Assembly (NCBI GenBank): GCA_022844135.1
Contig: JALHMG010000030.1
Location: 1-64,000 of the forward strand
Source: Lysobacterales bacterium
GTDB taxonomy: Bacteria > Pseudomonadota > Gammaproteobacteria > Xanthomonadales > SZUA-5
Direction: 5' to 3'
DNA length: 64,000 nucleotides
Below are positions 47,301 to 54,963 of this stretch, one piece after another. The notes under the pieces are model-generated. The model was not told the DNA's origin. It saw only the letters and a list, made by a program, of their open reading frames with translations, and made no database searches. The stretch's first letter is position 1, and the number at the start of each line of letters is the position of its first letter. Both the position numbers and the translations under genes were made by a program.

Positions 47301-48253
47301 TGGGCATCAACACGCCCGCAACCTACACGATTGGGCTCGGCGTCGTCGCGCCCGGCGGTGGTACACCGACGGGCACCGTGACGTTGAGCGACGGCAGCAT
47401 CAACTGCACCATCGTGCTGCCAGCAAGCAGTTGCAATCTGACATTCGCCAGTTTCGGCAGTCGAACGATCACTGCGATTTATGCGGGCAATGCGAACTAC
47501 ATCGGGTCGTCGAGCAGCGCTACGACGGTGGTATCAGCATCGAGCGACCTGCAAGTGACCAAGAGCAACGGCGATGCGTACTATGAGTCCGGGGACTTGT
47601 TGGTTTACACCATCCAGTTGCGGAACGCAGGTCCCGACAGCGCCAGCAATGTGCGCCTGATCGACATCGTGCCGACATCGTTGACAGGTGTGCAATGGAG
47701 CTGCGATGCGGCTGGCGGTGCGGTATGTCCGCGCAATGCCGGCAGCGGCAATCTCGATGAAACGGTAGTCATTTTGCCCACCGCGACGGGACTGTTGAAC
47801 TACACGCTCTTTGGAACCGTCGCTGCCAGCCCGAACGAGATCAGCAACACCGCGAGCGTGCAATTGCCTCCCGATGCCACCATCGCAGACCCGGTTCCGA
47901 GCAACAACAGCGCCACGGATGTCGATCAGCTGAACACCTTGTTCCGCAATGGCTTCGAGGGCGCCAGCGTCAACGCTCCGAGCGGCAGCTTCGTGCTGCC
48001 GAGCGCCGCTCTGCGCAGTGCACTGGATAGCGTAGCGCTGAGCGTGTTCCGCCTGGACGACGAGCAAGGCGGCGCGCTGCGCATCTACGCACGCGTGTTC
48101 AACGGCGAGCTGGAGTACGCGCTGGCCACCCGCGGCAGCGATGGTCGGATGCGCCTCGGCGCCTGGCAGCGCTTCGCCAGCGAACCGACGCTGCGCTGGA
48201 CAGCCACTCGGCAAGGCGACGGCTGGGTGCTACAGGGCGCCACACTGCAGTAG
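38354..48253 (+). CDS. Giant secreted Calx-beta repeat protein
   Basis: About 3299 aa. The N-terminal signal-like segment (WLLATFFALTLVQSVFA) lies near residues 33-50, so ATGs at 38366, 38369 or 38390 could be the real start. Residues about 50-750 hold about 14 repeats of about 50 residues with a NPAIAYYD..N.DLKFARN pattern. Then comes a right-handed beta-helix-like region (about 755-1060) ending in a choice-of-anchor type segment (SPALDIGVNADVP). A Calx-beta domain follows, then 13 units of 113 residues (1175-2642), two more Calx-beta domains, two Ig-like domains, a DUF11-type domain (about 3066-3190), a GFE motif (LFRNGFEG near 3195) and a C-terminal domain of about 100 residues. It looks like a surface adhesin or matrix protein. 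It is transcribed from the same strand as the hybrid regulator. Confidence 0.85.
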   Translation: MIHRMMSKCTASMRQQDRLTHITGACDSALVRRWLLATFFALTLVQSVFAATIQTVDDGTGGPVGEYASMAVVAGNPAVAYYNVADRDLRFNRNSNPDGSGIWNITTVDSVGDVGAGASLAIVDGNPAIAYRDATNGHLKFARNSAANGSGTWAIHTIDNSGTVGDAISLVFLASSQPAIAYYDQVNQDLKFARAGNAAGTGTWTISTVSSTGNVGLGAAMVVLANGRPAIAAERQGGGLIFLRNAVNDGSGAWTESTVTTTTVGTLSLALVAGNPAIAFSVNVFQTNLWRVQYIRNSTADGAGAWNAIGDTTVETGISTAFSLADVAGLPAVAVGGRFARGGSVNGTAPWTQFAVMTFNGNNFASLRIIDGNPAVSVYSQAGDLYYSRDSTTTGSGTWSAQVIDDGSTASGGDVGTQATLALISGNPGIAYYDLLNSDLKFARNAASDGSGAWAISSPLSNGEVGDFSRLAVVAGNPAIAFYNATTDNVMFTRNASATGSGSWTSSNVETTTETGGISILEVSSAPALTYMARTASVARLRFARNSAATGSGAWTTATVDTLVANSTSANAYFSSLGIVDGRPSVAYYHNDDTSLRFARNSAADGSGAWTVTTVDNTANVGQFVSLAVVANTPAISYYDVTNTALKFARNSAIDGNGTWIVVTVDNTGNTGEFTSLAVINGLPAISYYDRSNGDLKLAQNSAADGSGTWTITTIDSATDVGRHTSLKPLVGGYGIAYRGITDTSLKFAYELSCAGISFPYTLVAGTQSELVNAIQCANANGASSDTINLNGLNVPLLAATPFGDYVGRTALPQITTNIVIRNGTLRHDASGGGFLNRTFSVASTGTLNLERVVLDGDEGPSPGGAIHNSGTINITNCTFTGYRTSNRAGVLHNGSGATVNIANALFYSNLAVFGHAIDSAGTVNIVNSTFDKHTSVSNFGAVLEGAGYTVRNSIIWNPNSSPTSIASGNSVSNSIVKGGYAGGTNILSVDPLFVDRTGDNFRLQASSPALDIGVNADVPLDTTDIDNDGNTTEPRPDRDLNPRIVGAQVDLGAYELQSIPPTLSINDVSQNEGNTGTTTFTFTVSLSAPAGTGGVGFAIATANGTASSASDYVAQSLTGQTIPAGSSTYQFSVQVNGDAVSESNETFNVNVSSVTGATVADGQGVGTIQNDDVVGITATPTSGLVTTEAGGTASFTVRLNSQPTASVSIFLIALDTSEGAVAPSSLTFTTANWNTVQTVTVTGVDDAIVDGTVTYLIVADPVSSDIGYNQLNPIDVSVSNLDNDSVGITVTPTSGLVTTEAGGTDTFTVRLNSQPTANVTIGLSSSDATEGTVAPSSLIFTTANWNTAQTVTVTGVDDAIVDGTVAYSIITAAATSSDTSYNGLNASDVSVSNTDNDTAGITVTPTSGLTTTEAGGSDTFTVRLNSQPTANVTIGLSSSDTTEGTVGPISLTFTTANWNTAQTVTVTGVDDAIVDGTVAYSIITAPAASSDTNYNGLNASDVSVSNTDNDAVGITVLPTSGLTTTEAGGTDTFTVRLNSQPTANVTIGLSSSDTSEGTVAPMSLIFTTANWNTAQTVTVTGVDDAIVDGTVAYSIITAPAASSDTNYNGLNASDVSVSNTDNDAAGVTVTPTSGLTTTEAGGTDTFTVRLNSQPTANVTIGLSSSDTSEGTVAPISLIFTTANWNTAQTVTVAGVDDAIVDGTVAYSIVTAAASSSDTNYNGLNASDVGVSNTDNDSAGITVTPTSGLTTTEAGGADTFTVRLNSQPTADVTIALSSSDATEGTVGPNSLTFTTANWNTAQTVTVTGVDDLIVDGTVGYSIITAPAASSDTNYNGLNASDVGVSNTDNDAAGVTVTPTSGLITTEAGGTDTFTVRLNSQPTANVTIGLSSSDTSEGTVAPISLIFTTANWNTAQTVTVTGVDDAIVDGTVAYSIITAPAASSDTNYNGLNASDVSVSNTDNDAAGVTVTPTSGLTTTEAGGTDTFTVRLNSQPTANVTIGLSSSDTSEGTVGPISLTFTTANWNTAQSVTVTGVDDAIVDGTVAYSVITAPAASSDTNYNGLNASDVGVSNTDNDAVGITVTPTSGLTTTEAGGTDTFTVRLNSQPTANVTIGLSSSDTSEGTVAPSSLIFTTANWNTAQTVTVTGVDDAIVDGTVAYSIVTAAASSSDTNYNGLNASDVSVSNTDNDSAGVTVTPTSGLTTTEAGGADTFTVRLNSQPTADVTIALSSSDATEGTVGPNSLTFTTANWNTAQTVTVTGVDDLIVDGTVGYSIITAPAASSDTSYNGLNASDVSVSNTDNDTVGIAVTPTSGLTTTEGGGTDTFTVRLNSQPTANVTIGLSSSDTSEGTVAPISLIFTTANWNTAQTVTVTGVDDAIVDGTVAYSIITAAASSSDTNYNGLNASDVGVSNTDNDSAGITVTPTSGLTTTEAGGADTFTVRLNSQPTADVTIALSSSDATEGTVGPNSLTFTTANWNTAQTVTVTGVDDLIVDGTVGYSIITAPAASSDTNYSGLNASDVSVSNTDNDSAGITVTPTSGLTTTEAGGTDTFTVRLNSQPTADVTIGLSSSDTSEGTVAPISLIFTTANWNTAQMVTVTGVDDTIVDATVAYSIVTAAATSSDTNYNGLNPSDVSASNTDDDTATVQFAPASISQSEGIGAMLFTVTLTRPVQSGVTLTVNSTAGTASSADFAAITNATVSFPPASTESQTVSVAINNDALDEDNEQFTLTLSGLTATGVVTLGTAVATGTIQDNDETPTLSVANVTQAEGNASNTLTFVATLSAISGRPVSFTRATQDGTATSVAPDIDFVPLTAAGVSIPAGTMSVPIVVTINGDTTFEGDQGFALNLTDIVNAIPGSLTASAILTDDDQQPTITSINSDLPDPSLVGQPYLVLFTVSGQSSSPAGTVTVSDGAVSCTATLAAGTAPNSNASCQLISVTAGAKTLTASFTPASTAFAASSDTETHQVNAASTTLSVTGPARVGINTPATYTIGLGVVAPGGGTPTGTVTLSDGSINCTIVLPASSCNLTFASFGSRTITAIYAGNANYIGSSSSATTVVSASSDLQVTKSNGDAYYESGDLLVYTIQLRNAGPDSASNVRLIDIVPTSLTGVQWSCDAAGGAVCPRNAGSGNLDETVVILPTATGLLNYTLFGTVAASPNEISNTASVQLPPDATIADPVPSNNSATDVDQLNTLFRNGFEGASVNAPSGSFVLPSAALRSALDSVALSVFRLDDEQGGALRIYARVFNGELEYALATRGSDGRMRLGAWQRFASEPTLRWTATRQGDGWVLQGATLQ
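41876..46279 (+). repeat. 13 tandem Calx-beta-like repeat units (336 bp, then 12 x 339 bp)
   Basis: Unit starts: 41876, 42212, 42551, 42890, 43229, 43568, 43907, 44246, 44585, 44924, 45263, 45602, 45941. Each encodes a block with TEAGG, FTVRLNSQPTA, FTTANWNTAQ and DGTVAYSI, ending VSNTDND. Units 6, 10 and 12 are nearly identical in DNA, as are their partners 5, 9 and 11, indicating recent duplication of two-unit blocks within the gene. Confidence 0.95.
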
Positions 48254-48271
48254 CGCAGCGCGCAGCCATCA

Positions 48272-48303
48272 CTCGGCGAACCAGCGAATGCTGGATCGCC
48301 GAG
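48272..48303. terminator. Hairpin between convergent giant and chpA genes
   Basis: A 14 bp inverted repeat with one mismatch (48272-48285 and 48290-48303; arm starts CTCGGCGA) and a 4 nt GAAT loop. It lies 19 bp after the giant gene's stop and 54 bp before the chpA stop on the other strand, so it could work for both. No T-run is obvious. Confidence 0.55.
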
Positions 48304-48356
48304 CTGGGTATGGCGCAGGTGCTCGGACGCATGTGCCGCGCGCGCCCGGCGGCGGG

Positions 48357-51300
48357 TCAAGTACTGCCCGTCGCCTTGGCTAACAAGCCGAGCACATCTT
48401 CGTCCGAGTACGGTTTGCCGAGAATGGCGCTCACACCGGCGGTAGCAGCCATGTCGCGGTGTTTCTCCGACGATCGTGAGGTGATCATTATGATCGGCAG
48501 ATCGGCGAATTCGACAGACTGGCGAAGATGCTGGGTCAACTCAAGACCGTTCATGCGCGGCATTTCCAGATCGACGAGCAGTGCCGCAGGGCGCTTATCG
48601 GTGATCGCGATCAACGCCTCCAGGCCATCGCGCGCAAGTTCGACGCGATAGCCCGTATCGCTCAGGAGTTCGCCCAGCGAGCGGCGAATCGTCAGCGAGT
48701 CGTCGGCAACCACAATCAGGGGCGCGTCGTCGCCATGATGCGCGCCATCTTCGACGGTCAGTGCGTCCGCACCGATCAGCTCGCGCAAATCGACCACAGG
48801 CGCCACGCTGCCATCGCCGAGCAGTGTCGCGCCGCGAATGCCGCGAATGGGTGGCAGATAGTCGCCGAGTGGCTTGAGCACGACGGTGACCAGCGTCTCG
48901 ATTTCCGGCAGCAGTACGATGGACTGCTCGCCATCGATGCTGCTCAACATCGCGGCGACCGGGCGTTGTGCGGCAGTCGTTCCGCCAAGTACCGCAGAAA
49001 TGTCGGTGGCAGGGAACCAATCCCCACCAATGCGAACCCGACACTCGCCCTCAGCACTCTGGTCGTTCGGCATCAGCGCGACCAGGCGCTCGATGCTGTC
49101 TGCCGCTAATCCATAGCGCTGGTTGCCCTGGCGGATGATGGCTACCTGCAAATTACCCAGGCTCAATGGCAGCGCCAGTGCAAATCGGGTTCCGGAGCCC
49201 GCCGTGGAATCGATGCTCAAACTGCCGCCGAGGCGCTGCACACGTGCGGCGACAATGTCAAGACCCACACCGCGGCCCGACATCTGCGTGACCTCCGTGC
49301 GCGTCGAAAAGCCGGGCATCAGCAAATAGCGACGCAGCGTCGCCGCATCGGCATCCGCGGCACCTGCAATTCCAAGTTCAAGGGCTCGTTGACGAACGCG
49401 TTCGAGCGCTATTCCGGCGCCATCGTCGCTCAAAGTCACGGTCAGCGTCTGGCCTTGCGTGGCGTAGCCCAACTGCACATGGCCGGTGCCTTTGCCGCTC
49501 GCAGAGCGCTCGTCGTTGGTCTCGATGCCGTGATCGATAGCGTTTCGGATCAAATGCATCAGCGGCTCGATCATGCCTTCGAGGACCGTCTTGTCGATCG
49601 CGATTTGATCGCCGCTGACCTCGAACTCGACGTTCTTGCCGAGCTGCCGCGCGGCCTGGCGCGCCGCTCGCTGAAAACGCGGGGACAATTCGCTCAGCGG
49701 CACCAGACGCGCCCGACGCACGATCGATTGGATCTCGTCGTCGCTCAACTGTTTGCGGCGCGCGATGATTTCCACCTGCGCGCGCGCCGAACCGATATCC
49801 AGGCTGCGCGCGAAAAGGTCGGACTGCACCTCGGTTACGCGCCGATTGAGCATGTCCAGTTCGTTGTACTGATCGAGCTCCAGCGCGTCAATTTCCTCGT
49901 TGCGACGTCGTTGCGCGTCGATGGCACCGGCGCGTAGCGTAATTTGCTCATCAAGCGCCTGGGCGACTGCACGAAGGGAAATCAGCTCAGCTTTAAGGTC
50001 GCCCTCGGCACGCTCCATGCGCTTAAGGGCGTCGTTCAACTGATTCGACAGCGCGACCGATTCGGCGCTTTGCTCCAACAGTCGATCCAGCAGGCCGCGA
50101 GCGATGGAGACCTGCTCATCGTCCTCTGGCTGAGCGGCTTGCTGCGTAGATTTGGCCGTCGGCTGACCGTAGCTGATGGAATCCGCTATCGGTTGCTGTA
50201 CAACCGGCATTTCGCCAGCCGGCGTCGATGGCTCGTCACTCAGCAGTTCGGAATCGGCCATCGGCAATTCGATCGGCTCGTTCCGCTCCAGCGCGTCGGC
50301 GACGGCATAGACACGGGTCAGCACATCGTGCGCCTCCGGCGGCGAGGCGCGGCCCAGGACCGCGTCCGCCATCGCCGCGACGGTGTCGGCGGCTTCGCTC
50401 ATGACCCCGAGTACCCGATGCGGCAGCTCATCCTGGTGGGCGAGAGCGACGAGTATGTCTTCGAGGGCATGCGTCAGATTTGCAAGGCCGCGAATGCCGA
50501 CGGTGTTCGCATCGCCCTTGAGCGTATGCGCAAAACGCCGCGCGTCGACAAGCACCTGACCACGTTCGCCAGCGCGCAAACGCTCGACAGCGCCAGCCAG
50601 GCTCTCGGCGTTGTGGGGCAGTTCTTGCAACATGCCGCGCAGTACGCTCGGAATGACGTCATCGGCAGGCGACAGATCGAGATCGCCAGCGCCGATCGCG
50701 CGACGCGGCCGCTCCGCGTAACTGGGGTCGATGGCGATACGCACTCGCGCACATTCGTCGAGCGCGGCGTCGATAGCCAACGCGGCCGCCAGCGCCTGGC
50801 CAGACTCGGCAGCGCGGTCTGCTGCGCCGTCGCTGGCGACGAGCAGTTCACCCATCTGCACCAGCCAGTCGGCGAGCAGCGCCAGTGCGTCCTCGCTCAG
50901 AATGTCATGCTCAAGCTGCTCGGTCGCTTCCTTCAGCAACATCGAGTTCTGGGTCAGACCGAGCACTTCGAAGGCATTGCCTTGCGCCTGCAACAGAAAC
51001 ATGGTGCCAGCGTTGGGTTCTCGTGGCGCGGGCTGCAGCGAAAGCTCCACCAGCGCCGGCAGCAACTCGCCGTGCAGCGATTCGAGCAGCATTTGCGCTT
51101 CTTCGGGCGCAATGTAGATGATCGATGTTTGCTGTTGATCGCCGATCGACGATGGGGCTTGAGCGAGCGCCTCCAGTGCGTCGGCTTCGCCCAACGAGGT
51201 CTGATCCGATGGCGAGTACCACACCATCGGCGGGGCCTCGTCGGCCAGCGAAATTTCCTCTGCCAGCGAAGGTTCGTCGATCAGCGAGGGCAACTCCGTT

Positions 51301-51896
51301 TGCGAGAGATCGTCGATCAGCGTCGGCAACTCCGCCTGAAAAGGTTCGTCGATCAGCGTCTGCAGTTCCGCAGCGGCAGGGGCCGTGTCCGCCGGGCTTG
51401 ACGATGAAACCTCGTCCGTGGGCGAGGCCATGACTGCTCGCGCACTAAGTTCGGTCGCAACCGGTGGCGCCGCATCGATGTTTGTCGCGCTCGCGATTGC
51501 GCTTTCGGTCGGACTGTGATCGGTGCGTGCTGCATCGGACTCTTCGCGCAAACGGATCAGCCATGCTTGACGGCGCTCGCCGGCGATGCCGTTGACGTTG
51601 AGCACGTGATCGATGGCGGCTTCAAGGCCCAACGACATCGGATCGTCGCCACCTGCCCATGTCGCGGCTGCCAACAGCGCTTCGCTCAGCAAGTCCGTCG
51701 GGACCTCGCTGGCAGCCGCATCGATCCAGCGCGCCAATAGCGCCAGCCAGGCGCGAAGCGCGTGGCGATGGGCGATCTCCGGCGTGCGTGTCCGCAGCGC
51801 GGTCGTCAGCGCTTCGCGTTGCGAAGCCTCGGATAGGTCGGCGGTGATGGCTTCGGCGACGAGGCCATTCAACGCATCGGCGAGCGACTGGCTCAT
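48357..51896 (-). CDS. chpA: Type IV pilus chemosensory hybrid kinase (ChpA/PilL-like)
   Basis: A CheA-like kinase of 1179 aa for pilus chemosensing. An acidic N-terminal region (to about 400) shows no clear Hpt. One Hpt domain with the phosphorylated His is visible (AHTLKGDANTVG, near 457). Then come the dimerisation and ATP-binding domain (HLIRNAIDHGIET near 780, GRGVGLDIV near 870), a CheW-like domain (about 915-1050) and a C-terminal receiver (LLVDLEMPRMNG with Asp near 1106). ChpA of Pseudomonas is about 2500 aa with many Hpt-like modules, so this is a shortened version. Its start overlaps the pilJ stop by 4 bp. Confidence 0.9.
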   Translation of the reverse strand: MSQSLADALNGLVAEAITADLSEASQREALTTALRTRTPEIAHRHALRAWLALLARWIDAAASEVPTDLLSEALLAAATWAGGDDPMSLGLEAAIDHVLNVNGIAGERRQAWLIRLREESDAARTDHSPTESAIASATNIDAAPPVATELSARAVMASPTDEVSSSSPADTAPAAAELQTLIDEPFQAELPTLIDDLSQTELPSLIDEPSLAEEISLADEAPPMVWYSPSDQTSLGEADALEALAQAPSSIGDQQQTSIIYIAPEEAQMLLESLHGELLPALVELSLQPAPREPNAGTMFLLQAQGNAFEVLGLTQNSMLLKEATEQLEHDILSEDALALLADWLVQMGELLVASDGAADRAAESGQALAAALAIDAALDECARVRIAIDPSYAERPRRAIGAGDLDLSPADDVIPSVLRGMLQELPHNAESLAGAVERLRAGERGQVLVDARRFAHTLKGDANTVGIRGLANLTHALEDILVALAHQDELPHRVLGVMSEAADTVAAMADAVLGRASPPEAHDVLTRVYAVADALERNEPIELPMADSELLSDEPSTPAGEMPVVQQPIADSISYGQPTAKSTQQAAQPEDDEQVSIARGLLDRLLEQSAESVALSNQLNDALKRMERAEGDLKAELISLRAVAQALDEQITLRAGAIDAQRRRNEEIDALELDQYNELDMLNRRVTEVQSDLFARSLDIGSARAQVEIIARRKQLSDDEIQSIVRRARLVPLSELSPRFQRAARQAARQLGKNVEFEVSGDQIAIDKTVLEGMIEPLMHLIRNAIDHGIETNDERSASGKGTGHVQLGYATQGQTLTVTLSDDGAGIALERVRQRALELGIAGAADADAATLRRYLLMPGFSTRTEVTQMSGRGVGLDIVAARVQRLGGSLSIDSTAGSGTRFALALPLSLGNLQVAIIRQGNQRYGLAADSIERLVALMPNDQSAEGECRVRIGGDWFPATDISAVLGGTTAAQRPVAAMLSSIDGEQSIVLLPEIETLVTVVLKPLGDYLPPIRGIRGATLLGDGSVAPVVDLRELIGADALTVEDGAHHGDDAPLIVVADDSLTIRRSLGELLSDTGYRVELARDGLEALIAITDKRPAALLVDLEMPRMNGLELTQHLRQSVEFADLPIIMITSRSSEKHRDMAATAGVSAILGKPYSDEDVLGLLAKATGST

Positions 51897-54409
51897 CCCG
51901 GCAGTTTGAACACGCGTACGGTATCGATCAGGCTCTTGGCTTGCACCAGCAGCGCCTGGACATTGTCGCGCTGTTGCTGCAGCTCCTTCAGCACGTTACG
52001 CGTGGAGGCATCGATGCGTCCGGCGCGTTCGACCAGCGTGCCGGAAATCGTCGCCTGCTCGCCGCTGGTTTCGGCGATCTGACGCACGGCTTCTGTGAGT
52101 GCGTCGGTTGCTGTCATCGAGGACTGCACTTCTTGGCCCGCTTGCTCGGCAAGTCGGTTGATTTCCACGAAGCGACTCAGCGCTTCGTTCATCGACCGCA
52201 TGGTGTCTGCCGCGTCGGCCTGAATGCCGGACACCAATGTGGTGATCTGACCGGTGGCGCCGCGTGCGCTATCGGCCAGGCGTTTGACTTCGTCGGCGAC
52301 GACTGCGAAACCGCGCCCGGCGTCCCCGGCGGCTGCCGCCTGCATGCCGGCATTCAGCGCCAGGATCGCCGTGCGTTCGGCGATCTGGTTGATGATGTTG
52401 ATCACGCCAGAAATTTCGTTGGACCGTTCGGCGAGGCGTTTGACGCGCTTTTCCGTCTCGCGGATTTGCTCGCGAGAAGCGGCCACGCCAGCGACGGTGT
52501 CGCTCACGATCGCCAGGCCTTGCGCCGAGGTGCGCAGCGCGTCTTCCGCTTTAAGGCGCGCATCGCCAGCTTCGCGCGCTACCGTTGCGAGCGCGGTCGC
52601 TGCCGCTTTCAACTCGTTCGCAGCGCTGGTCACTTCGCGTTCGGATTCTTGCGCAGACTCGAACACGGTTGTGGTACGGGTGCGCAGCGCGATCGACGAC
52701 TGCGCGACCTGATTGGCCACCCCGGACACATTGCGCAATGCGCTCGAGGTTTCTTGCACCAGCAGGTTGATCGCGTCCGATACCGTACCGGTGACGTCCG
52801 GGGTCACCGGCACGCGAATCGTCAAATCGTTTTGCGCCAACTGCGCAACCGATTGCATGATGGTGATCACCGACTCGTTGAGCTGGTTGTTTTCGCGTTC
52901 GGCGGCGGCCATCGTCGCCACGCGTTCGTCCAGCAGCTTATCGAGGGCGCCGCCGAGTTCGGAGAGCTCATCAGAACCTTCCAGCTTGGCGCGCGCCTCC
53001 ATGTTGCCGGCCGTCAACTGACCCACGGTTATCGATAGCTGCTCGATCGGCTTGTTGATGCCGCGAGCCAACCGCGCCGCGATCAAGCCGCCGATGAGGG
53101 CCAGAACCAGCGCCGTGATCGCGGCAGCGATCAGCATGCGCTGCAACAGCTGTTGCACTGGCTGCAAGGCTTCGGCTTCGTCGATTTCGGCGACGATCGC
53201 CCAGTTCAGCCCGAGCAAGGGAAAAGGAGCATAGGCGCCAATGACTGGCGTGCCGAACTTGTTCAGATAGGTCTCGACACCACTCGCTCCCGTGAGCGCT
53301 TTGGTGACGCCGACAGATCCGATTTCGACCAGACCGATCGTGTTCTTGCGCGATTCGATACCCGCAACCGTAGCCGAGTCGACGCCAGTGGCACGCAGGC
53401 CATCCAGATAGCTGGGAGCGTCCTGCTGGATTCCACGAGCATTGCTGCGCATCAGCCGATCGGCGCCGATCAGCGCAACCTCACCCGATTCGCCGAGTCC
53501 GGCGTTCACCCACTGGCTTTGGAACGACACGATCTGATGGAACCGATCGACAGGTACCTGCGCAGCAAAAATCCCGACCACCTCACCATCGCGCAGCAAG
53601 GGGAGGGCGAAGAACGCGGCAGCGTCGTCGTAAGAGGGAAGGTATTTTTCGAAGTCGGTCAACACCGGTTCGGTCGACGTGCCGCGAGCCACCGCGCGCT
53701 CCCAGGCTTTGGCCAAACCGGTGCCGGCCCAAGGGCCGTCTTTGAGAGATGTGCCGAAATCGAGTTCTTTGTAGTAGGTGTAGACCACATCGCCGGTCGC
53801 CGCGTCGATCAGGAACACGTCGTAGAAACCGAATTGCTGCACCAGCGCCTCGCCCATGGGATGCATCCGTTCGTGCAAATCATGGTACGGGCCGGTCACC
53901 CCTTCGGCGCGGTTGAGCAAGCCCTTTTGGCCTAGTGGATTTGGATTGGCGGCGATGTACAAGTACTGCATGGTCACTGCAACATCGGACAGCTGCGATA
54001 TGCGGTTACTGATGTCGATGCTGGAGCCGGGATTCTTGACCGAGTATTGCTTGGCGAAGTCGCCGCTGTAGTAAGCGGTCAACGCGGCCCGTTGCTCGTC
54101 GATACTGGCCGCGACGTCGCCGCCGATCGTCGGCTTCGCTTCGCGCAGGGCGATCATCGAATCGATGATTGTCGGGTTCACTGCCGCAACACGCATCGTG
54201 CTTTGCAGCAGGCCGAAGTAACCCGCAACCTCGTCGCGTTTGACCGACTCGATCGATTTCAGCTGCGCCTGGGCGCGTTCGATCAGCGAGCTGCGCGCAT
54301 CGCGATAGGCCAGCGTCGAAATGATCGTTGCACCGACCAGCAGCGGCAACAGGGCCACCGCCGTCACACCATAAAGCAATCGCGCGCGAATGCTGCCGAA
54401 GCCTTTCAT
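51893..54409 (-). CDS. pilJ: Pilus chemosensory methyl-accepting protein (PilJ-like)
   Basis: An 838 aa MCP in the pil-chp operon. The N-terminal helix (about 8-30) is followed by a long periplasmic part (about 35-430) that looks like a dCache ligand domain, with VDRFHQIVSFQSQWV and a block LLGLNWAIVAEIDEAEA typical of Cache exits. A second helix (about 432-456) leads to HAMP, and the signalling hairpin tip includes ILALNAGMQAAAAGD and GFAVVADEVKRLAD. Canonical PilJ is shorter and lacks a Cache domain, so this receptor may sense a soluble ligand. It overlaps chpA and ends about 106 bp after pilI. Confidence 0.85.
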   Translation of the reverse strand: MKGFGSIRARLLYGVTAVALLPLLVGATIISTLAYRDARSSLIERAQAQLKSIESVKRDEVAGYFGLLQSTMRVAAVNPTIIDSMIALREAKPTIGGDVAASIDEQRAALTAYYSGDFAKQYSVKNPGSSIDISNRISQLSDVAVTMQYLYIAANPNPLGQKGLLNRAEGVTGPYHDLHERMHPMGEALVQQFGFYDVFLIDAATGDVVYTYYKELDFGTSLKDGPWAGTGLAKAWERAVARGTSTEPVLTDFEKYLPSYDDAAAFFALPLLRDGEVVGIFAAQVPVDRFHQIVSFQSQWVNAGLGESGEVALIGADRLMRSNARGIQQDAPSYLDGLRATGVDSATVAGIESRKNTIGLVEIGSVGVTKALTGASGVETYLNKFGTPVIGAYAPFPLLGLNWAIVAEIDEAEALQPVQQLLQRMLIAAAITALVLALIGGLIAARLARGINKPIEQLSITVGQLTAGNMEARAKLEGSDELSELGGALDKLLDERVATMAAAERENNQLNESVITIMQSVAQLAQNDLTIRVPVTPDVTGTVSDAINLLVQETSSALRNVSGVANQVAQSSIALRTRTTTVFESAQESEREVTSAANELKAAATALATVAREAGDARLKAEDALRTSAQGLAIVSDTVAGVAASREQIRETEKRVKRLAERSNEISGVINIINQIAERTAILALNAGMQAAAAGDAGRGFAVVADEVKRLADSARGATGQITTLVSGIQADAADTMRSMNEALSRFVEINRLAEQAGQEVQSSMTATDALTEAVRQIAETSGEQATISGTLVERAGRIDASTRNVLKELQQQRDNVQALLVQAKSLIDTVRVFKLPG

Positions 54410-54515
54410 GTTTCGTCCCCTTTATGTTTCGCTACCTATCGACGCTTGCGGTAGTCATCGCCCGACCCCGTCGGGGCCGTGCTCTTGCCGAATGCGATCA
54501 CTTGCAACCCACCGC

Positions 54516-54962
54516 TTACCGCTTCCCAAGCTCCCGTCCCCAGCGCATCACATCGAATTCGACGCCGCGGTGCTCGCTGCTCCCTACGACAACGCGTTGA
54601 CCGAAGTAACGCGACATCTGGCTGGCAGAACTGACCGGCCCCAGGTTCTCCCGAACGCGCACCTGATCGAAATTGACGGCGGTATCGCTGCGCACTGCAA
54701 ATGCTTCTTTGCCGCTCCGAAACACGATCAGTTTCGGGTCGGCCAGTTGCGCTTGGGGAAGCCACGGATGAGGCAGCAACAGCACCGGCAGAATGTCACC
54801 TCGAACGCTGGTCAAACCTTGCACCCAGCCAGGCGCTCGCGGTAAGACTGCGACGGGCGTATCGAGCAGCATTTCGCCCAATACGCCCTGCGGTAAAACC
54901 AGCACGAAATCGCCACCGACAAAGCTCAGCGTCACGCGAAAGTCGCCGCCGAACTCGCTCAT
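54516..54962 (-). CDS. pilI: CheW-like coupling protein (PilI-like)
   Basis: A 148 aa CheW-type scaffold that should connect the receptor to ChpA. It has PGWVQGLTSVRGDILPVL and the C-terminal RYFGQRVVVG. It starts one base after the pilH stop, consistent with an operon. The 106 bp after it before pilJ is the longest gap in the operon. Confidence 0.88.
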   Translation of the reverse strand: MSEFGGDFRVTLSFVGGDFVLVLPQGVLGEMLLDTPVAVLPRAPGWVQGLTSVRGDILPVLLLPHPWLPQAQLADPKLIVFRSGKEAFAVRSDTAVNFDQVRVRENLGPVSSASQMSRYFGQRVVVGSSEHRGVEFDVMRWGRELGKR

Positions 54963-54963
54963 A

